The notes under the pieces: model-generated
Database searches by the model: none
What the model saw: only the letters and a program-made list of their open reading frames with translations
Told to the model about the DNA's origin: nothing
Part shown: positions 1 to 9,673 of the stretch, one piece after another
Layout: each line of letters begins with the position of its first letter
How positions within the stretch are numbered: position 1 is the stretch's first letter
Origin: Paulinella micropora
Lineage: Eukaryota > Cercozoa > Imbricatea > Euglyphida
Assembly: GCA_009731375.1 (NCBI GenBank)
Contig: BJOX01000048.1
Span: 177,199-220,655 of the forward strand
Direction: 5' to 3'
DNA length: 43,457 nt
Program-made: the position numbers and the translations under genes

Positions 1-604
1 TTTTTTGGAATTCACGCAAATATTTGCGTTAGGGGAGTGTCCTGAATGCCAAAATTCCTTGTTTTTTTTCGCACGCCTGTCGGAATAAATCATGGTTTGT
101 GAGAACCAGGAGGAGTTGGGAGCTCATATTGACAGGATGTCTAGCCCCAGACTCGATGTTGATGCTGATATAATTTCTTTGGAATTCACGCAAATATTTG
201 CGTTAGGGGAGTGTCCTGAATGCCAAAATTCCTTGTGTTTTTGGCCTTTTTTTGCACCCCCCATCGGAATAAATCATGGTTTGTGGGAACCAGGAGGAGT
301 TGGGAGCTCATATTGGCAGGGTGGCCAGCCCCAGACTGGATGTTGATGCTGATATAATTTTTTGGAATTTACGCAAATATTTGCGTTAGGGGAGTGTCCT
401 GAATGCCAAATTCCTTGTTTTTTTGGCCTTTTTTTTGCACCCCCCATCGGAATAATTCATGGTTTGTGTGAACCAGGAGGAGTTGGGAACTAATATTAGC
501 AGGGTGGTTAGCCCCAGACTCGATCTTGATGCTGGTATAATTTTTTGGAATTTACGCAAATATTTGCGTTAGGGGAGTATCCTGAATGCCAAATTTCCTT
601 GATT
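1..604 (+). repeat. ~181-bp tandem repeat, about 3.3 copies
   Basis: Each unit starts near TTTTTGGAATTCACGCAAA, runs through GGGGAGTGTCCTGAATGCC, then AATAAATCATGGTTTGTG and AGGAGGAGTTGGGAGCTCAT, and ends GATGTTGATGCTGATATA. Unit starts lie near 1, 175, 359 and 541. Every unit carries the 16-bp palindrome ACGCAAATATTTGCGT or a one-base variant. The same family recurs at 2284-2760 and 7025-7555, and once inverted near 3030-3090. No coding potential is convincing. Confidence 0.85.
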
Positions 605-1035
605 TTTGGCAGTACTTGCCGGTGCCTCCGGCAATTAAACGTACCTGTCGACGGGGCAGGGGGGGTCCTGGGGGTCCGGGGGCCCTCCCCCCGGGAACCC
701 CAGCCCTGTGATTGTACGTACCCGTTCTGGTCGTGAGTGGCACCCACACCTGAAATTGAGGTTTTTTGCCACCAGGCGCCCTTTGCGGCACCTCCGGTAA
801 TTCAACGTACTCTGTCGAAGGGAAAGGGGGGGGTCCGGGGGAGTTCTGCGATTGTACGTACCCGTTCTGGTCGCGGGTGGCACCCACACCTAAAAATTGA
901 GGTTTTTTGCCACCACGCCCTTTGCGGCACCTCCGGCAATTCAACGTACCCTGTCGAAGGGAAAGGGGGCGGAAGGGGGGGGGGGTCCGGGGGGCCCTCC
1001 AAAAAGTGATAAGAAGTGGGGCTGGCAGGGTTTGG
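605..1035 (+). repeat. GC-rich dispersed repeat cluster
   Basis: Three copies of a unit with the core CCTCCGGCAATTCAACGTAC, followed by CTGTCGAAGGG, a G-rich stretch, then TTGTACGTACCCGTTCTGG and GCCACC. The family recurs at 2860-3030 (inverted), 3290-3370, 7556-7760 and 7990-8110, always next to the 181-bp family. The short open frames here are proline/glycine-rich products of GC-rich repeats and are not called as genes. Confidence 0.7.
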
Positions 1036-1085
1036 TGCGCGAAGCGCACCGTTAAACCATCCTTTCAGGTGTTGGCGCAGCCCCT

Positions 1086-1087
1086 AG

Positions 1088-1146
<59 letters not shown>
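1086..1146. repeat. (TTA)n microsatellite
   Basis: Uninterrupted TTA/ATT triplets. A longer stretch of the same triplet sits beside the duplicated segment at 6838-6945. Confidence 0.95.
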
Positions 1147-1147
<1 letters not shown>

Positions 1148-1305
1148 CTCGGCTTAGTGCAGTCTTGCCCTCAGGAGCTCCATCGGTGGCCCCGATCATC
1201 AGGCGAGAGACTGACACGGGGGGGTGGAGGACCTCGAACAAGGGTATTGGAGGCTTATGTCCGTTGAGGATATGCCATTAGCTGCATCAGTACGCCTCAG
1301 ATATA
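1146..1305 (+). repeat. segmental duplication, copy 1
   Basis: About 160 bp from CCTCGGCTTAGTGCAGTC to TACGCCTCAGATATA. It is almost identical to 6678-6837. The copy runs directly into the assembly gap, so its right boundary is unknown. Confidence 0.9.
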
Positions 1306-2283
1306 NNNNNNNNNNNNNNNNNNNNNNNNNNNNNNNNNNNNNNNNNNNNNNNNNNNNNNNNNNNNNNNNNNNNNNNNNNNNNNNNNNNNNNNNNNNNNNN
1401 NNNNNNNNNNNNNNNNNNNNNNNNNNNNNNNNNNNNNNNNNNNNNNNNNNNNNNNNNNNNNNNNNNNNNNNNNNNNNNNNNNNNNNNNNNNNNNNNNNNN
1501 NNNNNNNNNNNNNNNNNNNNNNNNNNNNNNNNNNNNNNNNNNNNNNNNNNNNNNNNNNNNNNNNNNNNNNNNNNNNNNNNNNNNNNNNNNNNNNNNNNNN
1601 NNNNNNNNNNNNNNNNNNNNNNNNNNNNNNNNNNNNNNNNNNNNNNNNNNNNNNNNNNNNNNNNNNNNNNNNNNNNNNNNNNNNNNNNNNNNNNNNNNNN
1701 NNNNNNNNNNNNNNNNNNNNNNNNNNNNNNNNNNNNNNNNNNNNNNNNNNNNNNNNNNNNNNNNNNNNNNNNNNNNNNNNNNNNNNNNNNNNNNNNNNNN
1801 NNNNNNNNNNNNNNNNNNNNNNNNNNNNNNNNNNNNNNNNNNNNNNNNNNNNNNNNNNNNNNNNNNNNNNNNNNNNNNNNNNNNNNNNNNNNNNNNNNNN
1901 NNNNNNNNNNNNNNNNNNNNNNNNNNNNNNNNNNNNNNNNNNNNNNNNNNNNNNNNNNNNNNNNNNNNNNNNNNNNNNNNNNNNNNNNNNNNNNNNNNNN
2001 NNNNNNNNNNNNNNNNNNNNNNNNNNNNNNNNNNNNNNNNNNNNNNNNNNNNNNNNNNNNNNNNNNNNNNNNNNNNNNNNNNNNNNNNNNNNNNNNNNNN
2101 NNNNNNNNNNNNNNNNNNNNNNNNNNNNNNNNNNNNNNNNNNNNNNNNNNNNNNNNNNNNNNNNNNNNNNNNNNNNNNNNNNNNNNNNNNNNNNNNNNNN
2201 NNNNNNNNNNNNNNNNNNNNNNNNNNNNNNNNNNNNNNNNNNNNNNNNNNNNNNNNNNNNNNNNNNNNNNNNNNNNNNNNNNN
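1306..2283. other. assembly gap (N, 978 nt)
   Basis: Run of N. In the duplicated copy, an ATT microsatellite and a poly-C stretch occupy the equivalent position, which probably explains the failed assembly. Confidence 1.
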
Positions 2284-2760
2284 TTCCCCCCCCCCCCCCC
2301 CCCCCCGCATTTTCGCACCTCTGTTGGAATAAATCATGGTTTGTGGGAACGAGGAGGAGTTGGGATCTCATATTTGCAGGGTGGCTAGCCCCGGACTCGA
2401 TGTTGATGCTGATATGATTTTTTTGGAATTCACGCAAATATTTTTGTTAGGGGAGTGTCCTGAATGCCGAAATTCCTTGTTTTTTTTCGCACGCCTGTCG
2501 GAATAAATCATGGTTTGTGTGAACCAGGAGGAGTTGGGAGCTCATAATGACAGGGTGTCTAGCCCCAGACTCGATGTTGATGCTGATATAGTTTTTTGGA
2601 ATTCACGCAAATATTTGCGTCAGGGGAGTGTCCTGAATGCGAAAATTCCTTGTTTTTTTAGCCTATTTTTTACTCTCCCATCGGAATAAATCATGGTTTG
2701 TGTGAAGCAGGAGGAGTTGGGAGCTCTTATTGACAGGGTGGCTAGCCCCAGACTGGATGT
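2284..2760 (+). repeat. ~181-bp repeat family, second cluster
   Basis: About 2.6 units of the family seen at 1-604, preceded by a poly-C run. The palindrome is slightly decayed in the first unit (CAAATATTTTTG). Confidence 0.8.
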
Positions 2761-3399
2761 TCCACAATTTTTATATTTTCGAAGAGTGCTCATCAAGAAG
2801 TGTCAGATACACCAAATATCAGCCGCTAATCCCTGTGGTGTAAATCCCTCTGGTGTGCGCAAACTGCGCCTGGTGGCACAAAGACCTCAATTTTCTGGTG
2901 TGGGTGCCACCCGCGACCAAAACGGGTACGTACAATTGGAGGGCTGGGGTGACCCCCCCTTCGCCGTCGACAGGGTACGTTTAATTGCCGGAGGTACCGA
3001 GGTACCGGCAAGTACTCCCAAAAAACAAGGAATTTAACATTCAGGACACTCCCCTAACGCAAATATTTGCGTGAATTCCAAAAAACTACATCAGCATCGG
3101 CGCCGGGTGGCCTACACACCAGAAAATTGAGGTTTTTGCGCCACCAGGCGCCGTTTGCGCACACCAGAGGGAGTTCACACCAGAGGGAGTTTGAGGCTGA
3201 TGTTTGGTGTACGCGACACCTCTCGGTGAGCTCTCTTCGGAGATCCAAACATTTGGTGCCGGGAGGCACAAAAACCAGAGATTTTAGGTTTTTGTGCCAC
3301 CAAAGCTTACACTTGCGTTCTGCTGGTACCTCCGGCAATTGAACGTACCCTGTCGACGGAAGGGGGGGTGGGGGGGGGGGGGGGGGGGGGGGGAATTGG
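2761..3399 (-). repeat. GC-rich repeat family, mostly inverted copies
   Basis: Holds the GC-rich repeat in opposite orientation around 2860-3030, an inverted copy of the 181-bp unit start around 3030-3090, then forward segments to 3360. GCCACC/GGTGGC-flanked segments with AGAGGGAGTT recur here and at 7745-7900. The tail ends in a long G run at 3362-3393. Confidence 0.6.
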
Positions 3400-3837
3400 G
3401 GTGCAGCTTTGGAGGTCTTCTGTTCTGGCTGATCTTCATGATCATCCTCAAGGACGGGTGGTTTCGAGGATCGCGAGGACAAGGCGCGCAACTCTTCCTT
3501 CTCCTTCTTCCTCTTCGCCTTCTTCTTGGCCTTCTTCTTCTCCTTCTTGGCCTTCTTCTTGGCCTTCTTCTTGGCCTTCTTCTTGGCCTTCTTCTTCGCC
3601 TGCTTCTTCTTGGACGACTCGCCATCATCTGAATCAGAACCAGAGTCAGAAGAAGATTCCTCGCTACTGGAGGAGCTGGACTCTGAATCGCTTGAGAGCT
3701 CGCCTTGGTCTTCCTCTTTGCTCTTGCGCTGCTCCCGCTGCAACTTCTGCAACTTCGCGATCTTGATCTTCACGTACTTAAATCGGGCCTTCATCTGCTG
3801 CCTAAAGAGGCGTGGTCCGACAAGCATGAAATGCTGG
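3400..3837 (-). CDS. putative host gene exon: Ser/Asp-rich then Lys/Ala-rich protein
   Basis: The minus strand encodes a basic helical start, then an acidic serine tract with runs such as SSDSESSSSSSEESSSD, then a lysine/alanine tract of repeated AKKK blocks, then a short acidic region. Such acidic-serine plus lysine tracts are common in nucleolar and chromatin-associated proteins, but no family is recognised. The right limit assumes an AG acceptor next to CCAGCATTTC; the left limit is not defined because the frame runs into a poly-proline translation of the G run. It probably belongs with the minus-strand exons at 4182-4530 and 5390-5640, since all three are GC-rich islands with coding-like composition in AT-rich surroundings. 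It could instead be a separate low-complexity gene. Confidence 0.5.
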
Positions 3838-3859
3838 CTCAACACCGCGTAGATGCACA

Positions 3860-4146
3860 ATGTCAATATATATATTGCAAACTATCAATACAAACATTGA
3901 AACATAGCAATATAAATATTGCAAAATATCAATACAAATATTGCACAATGTTAATATCAATATTGCAAAGTATCAGTACAAATATTGAAACACAGCAATA
4001 CAAATATTGCAAAATATCAATATAAATATTGCAAAATATCAATATAAATATTGCACAATGTCAATATACATATTGCAAACTATCAATACAAACATTGAAA
4101 CATAGCAATATAAATATTGCAAAATATCAATACGAATATTGCAAAC
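3860..4146. repeat. AATATT palindrome array, left intron
   Basis: More than ten units built on CAATATAAATATTGC or CAATACAAATATTGC, spaced by AAAATAT or ACTAT. Each unit is an inverted repeat of CAATAT and ATATTG. The array fills the interval between two apparent exons of the minus-strand host gene. Confidence 0.9.
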
Positions 4147-4181
4147 ATTCAACTTTTTGTTTATATACATCTGTTACTTAC

Positions 4182-4530
4182 TTTCATCCTGCGATCCTCT
4201 ACGGGAAAGGCATACAGTAGCGCGGCAGTTTGCGCCTGGACAGCCGCGAAGTGGTACTTGCTCGACTCCGTTATGTCGTCGTGCCGGGTCTTGACTGCCC
4301 TGGTGGCACTTTTTGATAAACTGCGCGATGTTAGGTAAGACATCTTGTTGCGAGTGACCCGGAAGGAGTTCCAGCATAAACAGGTACTCGGACCACGCGT
4401 TTGTCTGGATTTGCTCCTGGAATTTGTCAAAGTTGACGTTATGTCCCCATTTGACATTTCCGAAAATTTCCACCTTGGCGAACACACCCTTGTTAACCAG
4501 CGTGTCGTAGAAGCCAGCGAAAGCCATCAA
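4182..4530 (-). CDS. putative host gene internal exon
   Basis: The minus strand encodes a globular-looking segment beginning with AFAGFYDTLVNKGVFAKVEIFG after a TTTTTCCTGTAG acceptor and ending RRMK just before a GTAAGT donor (donor G at 4181). The natural-looking frame changes once, near 4310, inside an A run: before it the frame reads through a tryptophan- and phenylalanine-rich stretch, after it ATRAVKTRHDDITESSKYH. A one-base deletion there would explain this. The product is not recognised. The phase does not match the upstream exon end without an indel, so the gene model is provisional. Confidence 0.5.
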
Positions 4531-4559
4531 TTGACTACAGGAAAAATAAACATCATTTG

Positions 4560-5372
4560 TATAAACATAAGTATTGACAACATTGTAAATATTTATATTG
4601 TTTCGAGCAATATAAACATTGACAACATGTCACTATTTATATTGCTTTTCAGAAATATGAACATTGCCATTTCGATAGTACAGACGAATTTTAAAACTTG
4701 GCTGCATTTCAATATCTATATTGATTTTGTGCAATACAAATATTGATCACATTTCAATCTGTATATTGCTTTTTTGGAACATAAATATTGACTAAATTCC
4801 AATATTTACATTGCTTTTTGGCAATATTAATATTGCATAAATGTCAGTATTTACATTGCTTCTCTGCAATATTAATCTTGAAGAAATGTCAATATTTATA
4901 TTGCTTTTTTGCAATATTATAACTGCATAAATTTCAATATTTATATTGCTTTTTTGCAATATTAATATTCCATTTCGCAATATTTATATTGCTTTTGGCA
5001 AGATTAATATTACATAAATTTCAATACCTATATTGCTTTTTTGCAATATAAATATTGCACAAGTGTCAATATTTATATTGCTTTTTGCAAGATTAATATT
5101 GCATAAATATCAATATTTGTATTGTTTTTGGCAATATTATTATTGCAAAAAGCAATATAAAATTGAAATTGATGCAATATTAATATTGCAACAAAGCAAT
5201 ATAAACATTGCTATTTAGGCAATGTTAATATTGCAAAAAAGCAATGTAAATATTGAAACTAATGCAATATTAATATTGAAAGAAAGGAATACAAAGATTG
5301 ACATTTACGCAATATTAATATTGCAGCAAAGCAATATTGATAATGCAAAAAAGCAATGTAATTATGGATTTA
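4560..5372. repeat. AATATT palindrome array, right intron
   Basis: Many alternating units of GCAATATTAATATTGC (a perfect 16-bp palindrome) and CAATATTTATATTGC, spaced about 20-45 bp by ATAAATTT, CTTTTTT or AAAAAAG. It fills the interval between the exons at 4182-4530 and 5390-5640. Confidence 0.9.
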
Positions 5373-5389
5373 TTTGTTTTTTAAAATAC

Positions 5390-5640
5390 CGACTAGGTCG
5401 ATTGGAGCTGGGTGTTCGGCGTTCTCGTCATAGAAGGCTTCAACGTTCTCCTGGAGCATTTTGTGGAACTCCGCCTTGATCTGTTCACGATCGCCATCTG
5501 CCGATGCTCTCAACATGCAAAGAGCAAACGCTTCTGTCCGCTGTAAGATCTCTGGTGAATGGGAAGAAATCTCTCGTACATACAGGATCTTGTATCGACC
5601 GGTCTCATCGTAGGCGTGCTCTCCTTCGAACTCGCTGCAG
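5390..5640 (-). CDS. putative host gene upstream exon
   Basis: Minus-strand frame starting CSEFEGEHAYDETGRYKILY and ending NAEHPAPIDLVG. It begins after an excellent acceptor, CTCTCTCTCCAG, whose pyrimidine tract is the CT microsatellite, and ends at a plausible GGTATTTT donor. The 251-nt exon encodes a mostly helical, charged segment of 83 residues. No family is recognised. Upstream sequence is lost in the N gap. Confidence 0.55.
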
Positions 5641-5641
5641 C

Positions 5642-5642
<1 letters not shown>

Positions 5643-5677
<35 letters not shown>
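5643..5677. repeat. (AG)n microsatellite next to gap
   Basis: On the minus strand this is a CT tract serving as the polypyrimidine tract of the acceptor at 5641-5642. Confidence 0.9.
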
Positions 5678-6603
5678 NNNNNNNNNNNNNNNNNNNNNNN
5701 NNNNNNNNNNNNNNNNNNNNNNNNNNNNNNNNNNNNNNNNNNNNNNNNNNNNNNNNNNNNNNNNNNNNNNNNNNNNNNNNNNNNNNNNNNNNNNNNNNNN
5801 NNNNNNNNNNNNNNNNNNNNNNNNNNNNNNNNNNNNNNNNNNNNNNNNNNNNNNNNNNNNNNNNNNNNNNNNNNNNNNNNNNNNNNNNNNNNNNNNNNNN
5901 NNNNNNNNNNNNNNNNNNNNNNNNNNNNNNNNNNNNNNNNNNNNNNNNNNNNNNNNNNNNNNNNNNNNNNNNNNNNNNNNNNNNNNNNNNNNNNNNNNNN
6001 NNNNNNNNNNNNNNNNNNNNNNNNNNNNNNNNNNNNNNNNNNNNNNNNNNNNNNNNNNNNNNNNNNNNNNNNNNNNNNNNNNNNNNNNNNNNNNNNNNNN
6101 NNNNNNNNNNNNNNNNNNNNNNNNNNNNNNNNNNNNNNNNNNNNNNNNNNNNNNNNNNNNNNNNNNNNNNNNNNNNNNNNNNNNNNNNNNNNNNNNNNNN
6201 NNNNNNNNNNNNNNNNNNNNNNNNNNNNNNNNNNNNNNNNNNNNNNNNNNNNNNNNNNNNNNNNNNNNNNNNNNNNNNNNNNNNNNNNNNNNNNNNNNNN
6301 NNNNNNNNNNNNNNNNNNNNNNNNNNNNNNNNNNNNNNNNNNNNNNNNNNNNNNNNNNNNNNNNNNNNNNNNNNNNNNNNNNNNNNNNNNNNNNNNNNNN
6401 NNNNNNNNNNNNNNNNNNNNNNNNNNNNNNNNNNNNNNNNNNNNNNNNNNNNNNNNNNNNNNNNNNNNNNNNNNNNNNNNNNNNNNNNNNNNNNNNNNNN
6501 NNNNNNNNNNNNNNNNNNNNNNNNNNNNNNNNNNNNNNNNNNNNNNNNNNNNNNNNNNNNNNNNNNNNNNNNNNNNNNNNNNNNNNNNNNNNNNNNNNNN
6601 NNN
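5678..6603. other. assembly gap (N, 926 nt)
   Basis: Run of N; the gap starts inside the AG microsatellite. Confidence 1.
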
Positions 6604-6677
6604 CTAGCAACCGCGCTTGGTGTATGCACTTGCACATTCGGTGACGTCTTGCAAGAGGTTGCTGGGACTGCGGAATA

Positions 6678-6837
6678 ACCTCGGCTTAGTGCAGTCTTGC
6701 CCTCAGGAGCTCCATCGGTGGCCCCGATCATCAGGCGAGAGACTGACACGGGGGGGTGGAGGACCTCAAACAAGGGTATTGGAGGCTTATGTCCGTTGAG
6801 GATATGCCATTAGCTGCATCAGTACGCCTCAGATATA
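6678..6837 (+). repeat. segmental duplication, copy 2
   Basis: Almost identical to 1146-1305. Here it continues into an ATT microsatellite, a C run and then 181-bp units, the same order as copy 1 has around its gap. Confidence 0.9.
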
Positions 6838-6841
6838 GTAA

Positions 6842-6885
<44 letters not shown>

Positions 6886-6945
6886 CATTATTATCATGAT
6901 TATTATTATTATTATCATTATATTACTATTATTATTATTATTATC
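6838..6945. repeat. (ATT)n microsatellite
   Basis: Interrupted ATT triplets with occasional ATC. Confidence 0.95.
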
Positions 6946-7024
6946 CCTGAAAGGTGTTGGAGAAGGGGGTGGGGAGTTCGGGGGAAGGGGGAAAATGAAA
7001 ATTGTGTCCCCCCCCCCCCCTTCC

Positions 7025-7555
7025 CCCCGCATTTCCTCACCCCTGTCGGAATAAATCATGGTTTGTCAGAACGAGGAGGAGTTGGGAGTTCATATTTGCA
7101 GGTGGCTAGCACCAGAATCGATGTTGATGCTGATATGATTTTTTTGGAATTCACGCAAATATTTTCGTTAGGGGAGTGTCCTGAATGCCAAAATTCCTTG
7201 TTTTTTTTCGCACGCATGTCGAAATAAATCATGGTTTGTGTGAACCAGGAAGAGTTGGGAGCTCATAATGACAGGATGTCTAGCCCCAGACTCGATGTTG
7301 ATGCTGGTTAAATTTCTTTGGAATTCACGCAAATATTTGCGTTAGGGGAGTGTCCTGAATGACAAAATTCCATGTTTTTTTGGTTTATTTTCTGCTCTCC
7401 CATCGGAATAAATTATTGTTTGTGGGAACCAGGAGGAGTTGGGAGCTCATATTGACAGGGTGGTTAGCAGCAGATTCGATGTTGATGCTGATATAGTTTT
7501 TTCGGAATTCACGCAAATATTTGCGTTAGGGGAGTGTCCTGAATGCCGAAATTCC
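7025..7555 (+). repeat. ~181-bp repeat family, third cluster
   Basis: About three units in the same orientation as 1-604, preceded by a poly-C run as at 2284. Confidence 0.8.
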
Positions 7556-8110
7556 TTGTTTTTTGGGAGTACTTGCCGGAACCTCCGGCAATTGAACGTA
7601 CCCTGTCGAAGTGGAAGGGGGGTCCGGGGGGCCCTCCCCCCGGGAACCCCAGCCCTGCAATTGTACGTACCCGTGTTGGTTGCGGCTGGAACCCACACCA
7701 GAAAAGTGAGGTATTTGTGCCACCAGGCGCCGTTTGCGCACACTAGAGGGAGTTAGCGGCTGTTATTTGGTGTATCGGACACTTCTTGATGAGCTCTCTT
7801 CAAAAGTATAAAAATTGTGGCGCCGGGTGGCCTACACACCAGAAAATTGAGGTTTTAGCGCCACCAGGTGCCGTTTGCCCACACCCGAGGGAGCTTGAGG
7901 CTGATGTTTGGTGTACCCGACACCTCTGGGTACGCTCTCTTCGGACATAATTTTTTTTTTGTGGCGGGTGGCACAAAAACCAGAGATTTTAGGTTTTTGT
8001 GCCACCAGAGCTTACACTTGCGTTCTGCTGGTACCTCCGGCATTTGAACGTACCCTGTCGACGGGAAAGGGGGGGCCCGGGGGGCTGTCCCCCCGGGAAC
8101 CCCAGCCCGA
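7556..8110 (+). repeat. GC-rich repeat family, third cluster
   Basis: Copies of the CTCCGGCAATTGAACGTACC unit and the GGTGGC-flanked segments, parallel to 605-1035 and 3100-3370. No gene is visible. Confidence 0.65.
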
Positions 8111-8116
8111 GGGCTG

Positions 8117-8216
8117 GGGGGGGGGGGGGGGGGGGGGGGCCCCCCCNNNNNNNNNNNNNNNNNNNNNNNNNNNNNNNNNNNNNNNNGGGGGGGGGGGGGG
8201 GGGGGGGGGGGGGGGG
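8117..8216. other. poly-G runs with a 40-nt gap
   Basis: Long G runs on both sides of N at 8147-8186. Likely a sequencing collapse in a G-rich repeat. Confidence 0.9.
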
Positions 8217-8260
8217 CGAAGCGCACCGCAAACCATCCTTTCAGGTGTTGGCACAGCCCT

Positions 8261-8328
8261 AATTATTATGATTATTATTATTATTATTATTATTATTATC
8301 ATCATCATCATCATCATCATCATCATTA

Positions 8329-8414
<86 letters not shown>

Positions 8415-8458
8415 CTATTATTATTATTATTATTATTATACTATTATTATTATTATTA

Positions 8459-8508
<50 letters not shown>
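8261..8508. repeat. (ATT)n/(ATC)n microsatellite
   Basis: About 250 bp of ATT triplets with an ATC block near 8299-8325. Confidence 0.95.
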
Positions 8509-8546
8509 TAGGGCTAAGACTAGCTTACCGCGCTTGATGAGTGAGG

Positions 8547-8548
<2 letters not shown>

Positions 8549-8592
<44 letters not shown>

Positions 8593-8677
8593 CCTACCTC
8601 TCTCTATATATATATATATGTGTGTGTGTATCTATCTACCTACCTACCTGCCTACCTACCTCTCTCTCTCTCTCCCT

Positions 8678-8737
<60 letters not shown>

Positions 8738-8745
8738 CTCTAGGT
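8549..8745. repeat. (TCTA)n, (TA)n, (TG)n and (TC)n compound microsatellite
   Basis: TCTA blocks on both sides of TATATA, TGTGTG, CTAC and TCTCTC tracts. Confidence 0.95.
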
Positions 8746-8844
8746 AGCTGATCTCAAAGTGCCCTTGGTCGCGGAGGTGGGGGTGGGAGAAAACTGGGAG
8801 AAGGCGCACTAAAGGAAGGAAAAAAAAAAAAGCTTATTATTTCT

Positions 8845-9010
8845 TTCTTTCTTTCTTTCTTTCTTTCCTTTCTTTCCTTTCTTTAATTTTCGAGACTTTG
8901 TCTTCCTTTCTTTCCCATTAGAATCTAAAGGAAAGAAAGCTTTTTCTTTCTTTCTTTCTTTCTTTCTTCCTTTCTTTCTTTCTTTCCTTCCTTCCTTCTT
9001 TCTTTCCTCT
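8845..9010. repeat. (TTTC)n microsatellite
   Basis: TTTC/TTCC tetranucleotide tracts interrupted by about 70 bp of non-repetitive sequence near 8885-8935. Confidence 0.9.
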
Positions 9011-9253
9011 CTTCTGCGATTTTTCTTTCTCTGCTTTGTCTCTGCAATCCTCTGAACGGATCTTTCTGTTTTTCGTGTTTCCTCTTTTCTCTCCTCCTTT
9101 TCTAGCTTTCATTTTCTTTTCCTTCTGTCTGCTTATTGATATCTTTTCAGCTCCGAATGTTCAACCTATCTAGCATTACTTTTTATCATTAAATACTTCT
9201 TTAAAAACGAACAGTGATTTCATTGAAGAATACAAAGCCACTCGTAAGGATGA

Positions 9254-9673
9254 GTGGGAGTCAGAAAAGTTGAAGAACAGGAACAAGGGGGAGGTCAGGA
9301 GAGTGAGGGTGACGACGGGCAGGGGCACGACGTAGATGAAAGTTTGGTGAGTGAAGACGATGTCTCAGACGAAGTGAGTGGCGATGAAGAAGAGGAAGTA
9401 GGCTTGGCAACCGTGGGGTCGAGAATGAGGAGAGGGAATCCTTACCTGCGAGTAAGTGTAAAGACAGCAAGGAATGGAAGGGGGAGAACGCAGTGCCGAG
9501 AGCCATACCTGAATTTCCCGGACTTCCAAAACCGAACCTCCGGTCGAAAACCCCCCCTTTCCCTGTCGATGCTCGATATATTTTATTTACTTATTCCCCT
9601 TGAGTTTTGGCAGTCCGTAGTCCGAAGTACCATAGGGCTGTTGATGAAAAAAATCTACCTCTTTGAAATTTAA
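9254..9673 (+). pseudogene. possible piggyBac-type transposase remnant (N-terminal part)
   Basis: An acidic stretch (DESLVSEDDVSDEVSGDEEE) is followed by PYLNFPDFQNRTSGRKPP and a hydrophobic helix with DIFYLLIPLEFWQSVV. Piggybac-type transposases (PGBD4-like) commonly begin with an acidic N-terminus, then a short F-rich linker, then a segment resembling PLDFFxLFFxxEFWxxIVxxTN, so the order matches. The frame lacks a convincing ATG, stops at 9671-9673, and no catalytic aspartates follow in frame. This is a resemblance by eye; a low-complexity acidic host exon is the alternative. Confidence 0.35.

Noticed and set aside
1-604. CRISPR-like array (regular ~181-bp units; also 35196-36290)
   Set aside because: Repeats are long and contiguous with no distinct unique spacers, and there are no cas genes in this eukaryotic DNA.
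1199-2437. Long frames through N runs at 1199-2437 and 5370-6773
   Set aside because: They are open only because N codons contain no stops; only the non-N exon at 5390-5640 is kept.
3294-3852. Plus-strand Leu- and Ser/Pro-rich frames
   Set aside because: They are the complement of the Lys/Ala- and Ser-rich minus-strand exon; the minus strand gives the more natural protein.
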